Shown here piece after piece: positions 38,801 through 50,400 of a DNA stretch of 64,000 nucleotides; position 1 is the stretch's first letter, and the number at the start of each line of letters is the position of its first letter. The notes beneath the pieces are model-generated. The model did not search any database. It saw nothing but the letters and a program-made list of their open reading frames with translations, and was not told where the DNA came from. The position numbers were made by a program, and so were the translations under genes. Source of the DNA: Archegozetes longisetosus. Lineage: Eukaryota; Arthropoda; Arachnida; Sarcoptiformes; Trhypochthoniidae. Where the stretch lies: positions 5,787,855-5,851,854 of the forward strand of contig JAEMBT020000006.1 of assembly GCA_018873245.2 (NCBI GenBank), given 5' to 3'.

Positions 38801-41360
38801 TCCCTATTCCAATCTTCATTAATCAAGTTTGGTCTTTCGTATGGTTGAGGCTGAAGAAGAATATCTTGAGCAGTTACATCTGATGGTTTCATGTTTCTTA
38901 AGGCCATTTAAGATGGCGGCTAGTTCTCAAAAGCCTCCCTGTACTCACGATGAAGTAAATTCAATTTTTCTAAACAGCGAAACGGTTATGTTTTTGCATC
39001 AAATATTTCTAAAAGGATTGACAGCTAGAATGGAATGTTGGCCAACATTAGTATTAGGTATGAGGAGTGCGACTGTAAGCACAACAAGTAGAGCTTAGAT
39101 CACTTCATGTTAACTTTCATGTGCAACTTTTCTCTCTCGTCATTTCATCCCAACGGTATAGGAGACCTGTTCGATATGTTGCTGCCTATGCTTTGTATAT
39201 ATCAGGAATATGTACGTAATCATCACTTCAGTTTACAAGTTCTTGCTGAATGCAAACAAAGAGACAAATTTGCGGCTATGTTGAGGAGGCTCGAAGAAAA
39301 ACCATTACTCCAAGGTTTGCCACTTTAATCTACTTTTATTACTTTTCAACTTCTATATTACTCTTTCGATCTTTTTCTTTAACTTTCTTTTGCTTTTTTA
39401 CTAAATCTTTTTTTATTTCAACTTTGTTTCAATTTTATTTAGATCTTATTTGGATTTTATTTCAGTTTTATTTCGATTTTATCTTTCAGGTAAACTTTGT
39501 TATTATATGCAAAACAACTCAAGTCCTATTTCAGATGCTAAGTGCCATTTGAAAAAAATGGTTAATTATTAATAAGATAACTATTAAGATAATTAATATA
39601 GAGCATAAAATATGACAACTTAGAGACAAGTTTAATCAAAGTTTTGACATCTTATTACATATTAAAACTAATTTAAATTGCCTAAATCAGCAGTCTATTA
39701 ATTAATTATTTACTTTCCATTTACCAATCTTGCTTAACATCCTAACAAACCTAAATCATTCTAAAAGTTTCTCTAATTCCTATTTATTCGCTTTGTAAGA
39801 CAAGTTTGAACTTTATAACAATCGATTTTTATTTAAAAGGAATGCCGACTAAACATAAAGTACTTTTGAATATTTTAAAGATAAATAAGCAATCATTAAA
39901 TTTATGGTCTTTCGATCAATTTCGAAATGTAAAATTGCTTTTAAGGCAGTATTAAGAGTATACATAAATTGATAAGCTTAGCATTTTGATAATATGTGGC
40001 AATTGTATTGATTTATCAATTATTGTGTTTACGGAAAAGTAAAATATGGTAACTGGCAAAAATAACTACATGTTTGCACCATATTAATGCCTAAACAAGC
40101 ATACAGAGATAAAGTAGTAGAGCTCAATTTTGCTGACCATAACTATAAAGCTTAATTTTATCAACTAAATTATACGGTTAAGGCTTTTCTACTGTATAAA
40201 CAAAGCATAATAATGTTTATTCTAGTTCTAATAAATCAAAGCCACGTCAAATTTTTTAGTCTAGTATATACTAAGTATAATTTATGTACTTTTAGCAATC
40301 TTAATTTCATCGATAAAATGCATTTCAAAGCCTATACTACTTATGAGCCTTAGAGTCAACTTTCGATTGAAAACTTTTTAAAAAATCTATAATAAAACCT
40401 GGAACAGATTTTGCAACATGGCTTTGAATAGATTAAAACCGAAAAGATTCAGTAAAAATCATAAGATATAAAACTGTTTACCACAGAATGATTTTGTTCT
40501 TATGGAAAAGTAGAATTTTCAATTGTATAAAAGTTATCTAGATTCAAAAGTTACAAATGATCAGATGAAAATATCAGTCTAATGCAATCCACGAGTATAC
40601 TTTTGGAGCACATGTTGATCACATCTAGTTGCGTAAAAGCTTAATAGAGAGCTAACTTGCCTTACACTTAAAGTGACCATTGATAATCGTAATGATTAAG
40701 CTTCTAATCAAGTCAAATAGGCTTCGTTTGATTCACTCCCAGTTCTGTCACAGCTTCCTAAGAAGTAGGTGAAGATCTTGTACTTTCAGTTTAATAGTAT
40801 GGCAGCCATTCTTAATTTGTTGAATTCTCTTCCGATAATAGTAGTGTTTTTCTTCACTATAACTTTTATTCAATTATTTAAATCTTTGTCGCGAACTTCT
40901 TTTATGTAACAGTCAAAGATTGAGCATACGTTATGGTGATATGAATAATACATAAATAAATCATAATTAGGTGGAATTATGTTATGAAACGATAAATTAG
41001 CAGGAGTAAAGATTAAATTGAAGAACATTACTATTCTGCTTAAGATAGAGTAATAGCTAAGTGATAGGTGAGCTTACTTGCATGAGTACAAATACGCAAA
41101 GCTGATATTTTGTCTAATTTTCCATGTCAAAATTAAGAATATCAGTATAAAACTAATTTTTCTTTTCCGATTATTTATTCAAAATCCTGGTTTCGCTTTT
41201 TCTCCTTTCCAAACCATTATAACCGTCAGACCTAGAAGTGATTAATGAGTAAATGAGCTAATCTAGTAGTACAAGTAATTGCATAAGATCTTCTTTTGCA
41301 TTTAGGAAGGACTTTGGAAACATTTTTGACATATCCAATGCATCAGGTAAGAGACAGAGA

Positions 41361-41433
<73 letters not shown>

Positions 41434-44400
41434 GAAAGAAGTGAATGAGTAATGGAAAGTAATGATAATTGGGTTTCAGGTGCCGCGTTATATAATAACA
41501 CTGCATGAACTACTTGCTCACACACCGCACAATCACGTCGAAAGGAAAAGTTTGGAAAACGCCAGAATCAAACTTGAAGAGCTCTCCAGAGTATGAAAAT
41601 ATTTCTAATTTTATAACACTCTTACTCACCTCAATTGCCACTTTTTATTTCAATCAATTTTTTCTATAAATATTTGTTCTCATAAAAGACTAGTATTTCG
41701 ACTCGAAACACGTTTCTCTTATAATTTTCTCATTGCAACCCTCAAAGATCTTTCATTTGTAATAATGCTGGACAAGTCCTCAATACTCAAAATGAGCTCA
41801 TTATCTGAGCCCAAATCTTACTCAAAATTAAGTAAACTCATGGGTTTTATGGTTAAATACTTTTAGAATAATTTAACTGAAAAGTTAAATATTCTTTATA
41901 TTAGTAATTAATTGAAAGTTTGATAAAATAGCTTCCAAAAAGCTGCAATTAGATATGTTGTATGAAGAAAAAATCGAGTGCAATCATGATTATAAGCTAT
42001 ATGAAAGATTTAAAATGAGAAGTAGTAATAGGATGACTCTCGTTTGATATTAATGTCTGGTACTAATGAAACCGATATACTAATGAAAAACATTTTTCTA
42101 TACAAAATACTAATCAGCAAATGCACGATGAAGTGAGTGAAACCGAAAATATACGCAACAATTTGGCGATTGAGAGAATAATAGTTGGTGGATGTGATAT
42201 ATTACTAGATGTTAACAATGTATTTATAAGAAAAGGAAGTGTCATTCAAGTCATAGGGGGAGACAAAACGAAGTCGCAACGATCTAGAATCGGATCGTTA
42301 AGAGGTGAAAAAGAAATTGTGCGCCAGTGCTATTTGTTTACAAATCATATGCTGTTATGCACACGAACATCAGGTGGAAAATTAAATCTACTTGAGGTAT
42401 ACTTAATTACTTGAAACTAGGTCATTATTGTTAATTTGTTAACTTTTCTTAACTTTTTTTACCTTATTAAACACTTTAAGACACTGAACAAGTGCTTTCT
42501 TACTATTCAGGGGATCGGAAAAATTCCGTTATCTGAGGCAACTCTTATAGAAGATCCGAACGATCAGTTCCAATTTACAGTTGACGATGGAGGTGAGGCT
42601 ATCTCTCGTATTCGATTGTATTCTCTAGTATTTGGATGAATTCCCCTAAGTTATACTCTAAGTGCTACTCTATTTCTATATTTCTTTACTCTTAAGCATC
42701 CGATCAATAATGAATGCTCTTTTGTATATTTCAGAGGGTTCTCTCAGCTCAGCATCGAGTCATTCGAGTGAATGCGGAACTGGTGCTCAACCGGCATCTA
42801 TCGGCGCAAGTTCTGGTGGAAAAGATTATGGAGGTCTCGATTTTAAGATCATTATTGATTCAAAGACGGGACCCGCAAGTACTTTACATTTAGTAGCGCC
42901 TACAATGCAAGAAAAAGCCGCTTGGACCAGCGATATAAGTCAGGTCTGACATGAATCTTAATCTGTGTTGATTTAAATAAGTTGTCGTGCGTTCCTTTTA
43001 ATTTGTCTTATTTCTACTCCAACTCTGTCTCAGTTTGTTTGCACTCCAGTCCTCCTCCCACATCAGCCATGTTTCTAATATGCATAAACTCTCTTCTGAA
43101 ACAATATGGGTATTAATAGAAACCATTGATTAAAGTAACACTTATTTGCGTTACAACAATCCTATTGACTGGCATGATAATAAATAGTTAGCTTTATAAC
43201 TAGTTTGATCTACAGTATCTACAGTTTGATTTCCCCCTTAAAGACTCTTTCTTGTGAAACACTTGATACTTTGCTTTTTTACTGGTTTGCTCTATTGCAA
43301 CACTTGTAAATATTGTAGATCATATTTCAGATTATCCTAAACATTCTCCCAATAATTGATTGCCTTTCTTGCCATAACCCAATTGACTGTTTGAGTAAGT
43401 TCTCATCGCTATTACTACTGTTATTTAGTTTCAATTCTAATATTGGTGACAGTTGCAAATAAAGTAATAGGTAATTGAAAATAAGTAATAAGTAATTCAA
43501 ATAATAATTGATGAGTATGAAATGTGCAGATATGAAAGAAGATGGTTATATAACTGAGACTTAGTTGGTTAACATGCGTTGGTAAAGTGGATATTTAAGT
43601 TTGCTATATAGGACTATATAGTGGAGGTTGATCAGAATATTTGTAGTTCGCCTTTCATTGCTTTTGTCTTGGCTTAAAGCCTCATTCTATTTATATAAAC
43701 CTAACCCATCAAAACAGAGTTAGAAAACACTATGCAACCAATGCCAGACTTAGCATTCTATTGATTTTTTACCAGCTATGACGCCACTGCCTCAATGATC
43801 CAAGCTTTTTACAAGAAATCAAGTATCTCTTCTTTCTATATGGTTGCTATGTTGACACCAGCAAGAAATATGGTCATTTTGATCATATTTACTATGATTA
43901 TAAACACCAATACAATATTGATTTATTTATTCTAAATCATTGTTTTTAATTCGTTTCAATGCATTCCTTAGAATCTGTTCTGAATTTTCAATTCACATCA
44001 CTCCTCTATTAGTATTTTCTATCACTTTATTCATCTTATTTCGATATACTTTATGAATGAATAGTTCTTTCTTTATAAATGTGATTCGAGGACTCAACCA
44101 GACTAACGCTTCTTCCTTACTATTCAGTTCAAATCATATTTGGTTCTATTTTCTTTTTTCTTCATTCAATATGGCATTCAATTAACGTTTTTTAGTCAAT
44201 ATGTCATTTGAAAAAAGTGCCGGTATCTTAGAAAGAGAGACATATTCTGATCTTATTAAATCAATTTGATAATAATGTTTGAGCTGTCAGTTATGCGTAT
44301 GAATACGAGTCAATCCATAAACCAATGGAAATGAATGCAAACATAAATGTGTATTAATCGGTAAAGCGGTTAAAGAGAAATTATTAATAATTGATTCTTA

Positions 44401-47400
44401 AAATGTAATATCTAGTGCATCGATAACGTACATTTCAATGATCTATTTCACGGCACAATGAGTGACTCATCTTCAGTAACAATGCCTCATTCCATCAGGT
44501 AATCAAACGATTGAGATAAAGAGCATGTAAAATATCTAAACAGTATTTATAGCATCTAAATAGTGTTTATAGCATCTAAACAGTGTTTATAGCATCCAAA
44601 CACCGTTTACAGCTTCTAAACACCATTTATAGCATGTATAACATCTAAACCATCTGTTCTAATCAATAAACTAACTAATTGATTGATGCGATAGAAACGA
44701 TCCGCGACTATTCAAGGATGATGTCGACATACGATTTAGTCGGACATTAAATTCCTGCAAACTGCCACAAATTCGTTACGCAAGCCCTGAACGCCTGTTT
44801 GAGCGTTTAACTGATTTAAGATTTCTCAGTATTGACTTCCTCAACACATTCCTACTCACATATCGCGTCTTCACTGATGGGGTCACTGTATTAGAAGCAC
44901 TTAAAAAAGTCCACTACAATCCAGAATCGCAACTTAACTCCATGTCGTCGCTTCACGACTCTACTGGTTCTTTAGATGACATTCAGTCACATTCCAAAAA
45001 TGAGGGTCACTCGCAACTTGTCACCGGTGATCTTCTCTGTACTGTTGACTATGACTATTCACGTCGTATTAGTACTGGTTCTATGATGTCCGATATCAAT
45101 GATTTACATCGAGAATCTGTTGTATCCAATTCGGACTCGACAGCCGGACAACAGCTCCAACAAGCACAACAACTGTTCCAAACATCACGCAATAGTCAGC
45201 ACTGGAGACTCAGTTATCGCAAATGTGAGACTTCCTATTCTTCATCTATTCATTCGTCACTATTTAATCTATTTTCTTACCTAAACCAGTCGAAGAGGAA
45301 CAGGCGAGGGACAGATATCTGAAAAGATTGGGTGATAGAAGTCTATTACAAGGAAGCATTAGTAGCACATCTGATATGCCAACTGGTCTGCTATCGCCAG
45401 GAATAGACCCGATCCAAGTGCCAGTGCCACCACCACCGAGTCCTGAAGTGCCATTTGTATCAGATCTGGATGTTCTTCAGGATGACACCGATATAAAGAA
45501 TGTGGTGAGTGGTCGTATTCTTATAAATTTCAAACTATTTTTGAGTATAAAATTTGGATCTGATGTATTGACGAATTGAATTATGATTGGTTTGATTTTG
45601 GCGTAACCACAAAGAATACTTTGAATCGATTATAAAGTTAGATTTCATTTATTAGTTATTAATTATTTATAATCTATAATCTGGTTATAAAATATTCAAC
45701 TAGATTGTCAAAAATACATTGAAGCCTGAAATCATTACTTCACTTTCAATATATTTCAAAACTTTGCGGCAATTATTTCATTGACCAATATTTGGATATA
45801 TTATTAATTTGTATGCAAACCGACTCATTAATTTTTACGTTTATCTATTTGTTGGTTTAATTTTGATTTAAACACTTCAATTGGAAAACTATTCTTGCAG
45901 TTCAACTAAACCGACAAATCAAATTCACTTAAATTAATGAGTCGTTCTTCAAATATTTGCTATTTTTGCGTTTCATCTGAACAGCAAAATTATTTTAAAG
46001 TCATACTCAGGCAAAGAATTTTTTGTTTACATTTCAAGCAAATCAAGTGATTCTGATGTGCCAAATGTATGAGTTATAAAAGAAATGAAGAACTGGAATC
46101 TGAAAATCATAAATTTAGTAATTTCTGGTACTCTAAAGATTACTTCACTTGGGATTTAGTCAAGTGAGATTAAGTTTTCAAACTTGGATGGAACCCAGCA
46201 AAAATTAGGTGATTTCAGCGCTAGTTTCAACTGACAAATTAGCTAACCTGTTGTTGTGCCTACATGTTAACTGAAAAAGTTGACAACATATCATTAATCA
46301 AATGAACACATAGATCGAGAATTAAGTTTAGAAACTGAATAAAAATACATTTAAATGACTCATTCAATAAATGTAATATAGTGGGCCACAAATCTTGCCA
46401 TTCATCATTTGGCTCTCCCGCAGAGCTCACCATTAAATACATGACTGATAGTAAAGTTAGGGTCAGGTCGCATTATTCAATCCATATGTCCACTGAATAG
46501 TGAGACCCATCAGATATGAAACAGCTCATTCAAGTGATTCAAGCAAAATGTAATTTCAGTTTGAACACCTCTTTCATCACGTTGATCTGCTTGATATTTT
46601 GCTCTAATCGATCAGTGGTTGAGTTTGCTAAAGCTACCACTCATATAAGACATAGCTTTTGATTTAAGAGTAAGATTAAATGAGCGATGGAGTCACCCTT
46701 TTAGTGACGAAGGGCTACCAAATTTGACTGTTCAGCTTAAGGGCCAGTAAACAATTATGACCAGGCAGATTTATTTTTACTCTGAAATATATTCAAACAA
46801 AGATTTTATTTTTTGAACATTTTGATGCTTCACATTACTTTTAACAACATTATTGATTAATTGTATTATGACAATTATAATTATATTATTAATTACATTG
46901 ATTAATTATATTATACTACTACTAGTATCATCAATAATTAATAATTAACTTGGACTAAAGACATTATCAAACAAATTGAAATCATATATACTTACAAACT
47001 TAGGGTTTCAGAAGACTCTTATATTCATTTTTTAGGTATTGTCCATATGTATCAGAAGTACAGTTTTAAAACATTAATAATGTTTTATGAATAATTCTCA
47101 AAAATAGCATGACTTTCATTTCACATCAGTTTGGCTCTTAATTTGATTATGAAAACTTTTTCAAGTTTTCTAAAGAAATAATTTGAATTTTCAATTAGAG
47201 GGCTAAAAATATTAAAGTTATTTGGTGTGTCAAAGGGCTAGAAAAAATCAATCAACAAGCTGGATCCAGCCCGCGGTCAGCAAGTTGCCAATCGTTGGAT
47301 CTTTAATTTATTTGAATAACGGAATTAAATGTAGAAACCTTTACTCTAAGGACCATAACTCAGTGAATGACTCTCATGAACATTTAAGTCTATGATGGAT

Positions 47401-50400
47401 GATAGATATTCAGATCTGATAGGATAGTGGTTAAACATTCTTTTCATTTAAGGTTAACTCTGCAAAAGTTTGAATACATTTTCATGTTGAATGATTTGAA
47501 AATAGTTTTTAAATTTTGGAAAATAAATAACTAAAATAAATTGGCCTTTCAATAAGCAGTATTATTTAATCAACTATCCAAAAAGAAATATAATTTAAAT
47601 GTAAAATGACCTACGATATATATATATATATATATGGAACTAAATTGTTCTCAAATATCAAAAATCCAAACTTTTCACTCAAGCAATTGAGACTTTTCTT
47701 AATTATTCAAAGATATCTAGAAGTAACTTAAATAATTTGAAATTTAGATGAGCGGTGACTCAATTGACAGTGAAAACGACAAAACAATAAGTGGAATAAC
47801 GACACAATCAGAGAAGCTTCAAGTTCCAGTTCATTCTCAATCATGCGATACATTGACTGCGGATCAAAGTTATCCAAATTCACCTCTAAGTTCTGCGGCT
47901 AGTTCTGCGACACTCGTTGGAAGTGATAGTAAAAGTGGTTCTCCGCGACCGAGTCCTGTCAAAAAGACAGCTCCCATAAAACTACCTCCAATTGATAATT
48001 TGAATTTAGTTAATCATAACGAAGGCACTCCTCCGCCAACACCTCCGCCGCAAACACCAAAACAAACTGCTCCCCAAACCCCACCGATTTCAAGTGCGGG
48101 CACATGTTTTGTGATGCCTAAAACTCAACCACAACCTAAACCAACATCTACTCCAACTGGAAGATTAAGTACGACAAGCACTACAACAATGAATTATCTG
48201 AGAGTGAGAGGAGCAGGCAGTAAGAGAGGAAGTGGTAGCGACACAGAAAGTATGGCGAGTCAATCAGTCACGCCAAGAAGTTCTTTTCAAACTGATACCA
48301 CAATTTTAAGCACACCTCGCAGTTCGTTCCAACACCCGGACTCGCCTCAAATGACGAGCAAAGCCGGAGTTGTGGTCACTTCATCTAGAGCTTCGTCAAG
48401 AAGATCGAGCACTGCATCTGCGGCCTCAGGTGAGATTTTTTTCATTTACAATAATTATATGATTGAGTTCAACTATTATCTCAAAATGATGTTCAAAACA
48501 ATCATTTTTAGTACTAGTAAGAGTTTAATCAAATTGTCAGTCAACTCGGTCACAGCTCTAATGATTAAAAACTGGTACCAAACCAAAAATTAAAAGCAAA
48601 TTTTGATAAATTATAAGAGTAGATGTTCATAAAAGCTTGGCTTACAATGTGCTATTCATATCATTTTGATTGTCCGATCAGATGATTTTGAAACCGGAGA
48701 CAACAGTGAATGTTTATCAGCAAAAATTATGCATTTGATTTCTTACACCCAAATTTATTTTCGGCTCAGTCTAAAAATAATTCTATCAAAATATATCCAT
48801 TACTGCTTTTGATAAAAATTTATTATCAAAGAAGATCGGAATCAACTTCCGGATTAGACTCTTTCATTTCAGTAATTCAATCAGACAAGAAAGCATTAAA
48901 TAGTAAACAGATAGCAATTGAAGGCTCCTCTGCAATAGAAAGGTATCTAAATATACTATAGAGGCTAACAGATAACTTTCTATTGCAGAGTAGAATTTAA
49001 TTATTGTCATCCCAATTGGTTCAGTGTACAATTACATCCTTATTAGACTGTTTTATTAATTTTATACTAAAAAGTATGAAATGGTTGCAGCCACACATTT
49101 CTCATAGAAAATGATAGAAAGCTAACCATTTATGTGGCAAACGTCTTTGAACGAGTGTTTCAATACTTCTAATTTGTCAGATCTGATTTGAATTGATGTG
49201 TACATTAACTTTATTTTATTACGTATAGCACACCACACCAAGTGTACCAGTCTTTCAAGTGTCACTTTCAAATAAATCATTAATAATGATCAATAGATAG
49301 CTTGTTTTTTATCTCAAGAATAAAACTGTAGAATAAGCTTACATAATTTTATCATCTGTTTATTGGTACAGCTTTTGCCGTGGCCACTGCAGCCTCTAGT
49401 AATCCTCCAGAGCCAATGGATAAACAGTCAATGCCACAATCGAGAGGAAACAGTCGCCTTCCAAGTGCTGTCGGAACCGATTTGAAGATTCCAAACGCCA
49501 ATCGCGTTAAAAGAGAATCGATGATAAGTACGGCCGCAACCATGAGAGTTCTCAATGTATTAAGACATTGGGTTAGCAAACATTCGCAGGACTTCGAAAA
49601 TGACCCAAAATTACTACAATTGACGACTGAATTCCTAGAAGAATTAGTCCATAATACAAACTTATTGCCAGCTGAACACAAGGCTGCGGTACAGCTCTTG
49701 CAAATGATTTCAAAGCAGGCTCTCGAGCATAAAGACAAAGTCGATTTAGACGTCTTGTTATCGCCGCCAATAAATCCAAGTAAAGACACGATTGAAACTC
49801 TGTCAGCACTTGAAATCGCAGAAGTTATGACATACATCGACCACAAAATTTTTGTACGAATACAAAGTGAAGAGTTCTTGGGTCAGGCCTGGATGAAGGA
49901 AAATAAGGTATTCATTTATATCTTATTCATTCAATTTATATTTCAGTGTCTCAGATAAGGCATGATAATTCTTATATTGTTGCGAATCAGGTTTGCTGAC
50001 AACGAGCATTAAATTAATTAGAGGCGCATTGAATGCATATCCAAACTTTATTTAGTGCTGAATTTTTTCGGTAGATTTTACAAACCCGTTTATAGTGAAC
50101 ATTATGTCTGCCACAGCATAGAATCCATAGTTAATTGAGTCGGGGTACAATGAATATCGTTTATAATGAACTCTTCAGTTGCACAACTCTTTTTAATATG
50201 AGCAAGCTAGAACGTATTTGCAGCAATTTATTTTATTTATACTCTATTAATTGGACTATAACTCATTAGTACTAGTAATACGGTTTATTATTTCTCAAAA
50301 TCATATCATAAACAATTGCAATTTAGACTTTTATCGCTCTTTCATGCCAATCTTATTCTTTTGCTAAACTTACTCTCCTAATTAGTAGGAATTACAGTTG

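Larger units (their letters stand above)
45505..47747 (+). other. RasGRF intron 14, 2.2 kb
   Basis: Mostly featureless AT-rich DNA. Near 46380-46760 and 47224-47298 are islands of higher GC; the second resembles the end of a hAT-type DNA transposon. A short (TA)n lies at 47615-47635. Confidence 0.7.

Noticed and set aside
41258-41525. Two Leu-Ser-rich minus-strand frames
   Set aside because: They arise from the (GA)32 array in RasGRF intron 7.
49352-49846. 164-codon minus-strand frame
   Set aside because: Antisense shadow of RasGRF exon 16, whose plus-strand translation matches the family throughout.
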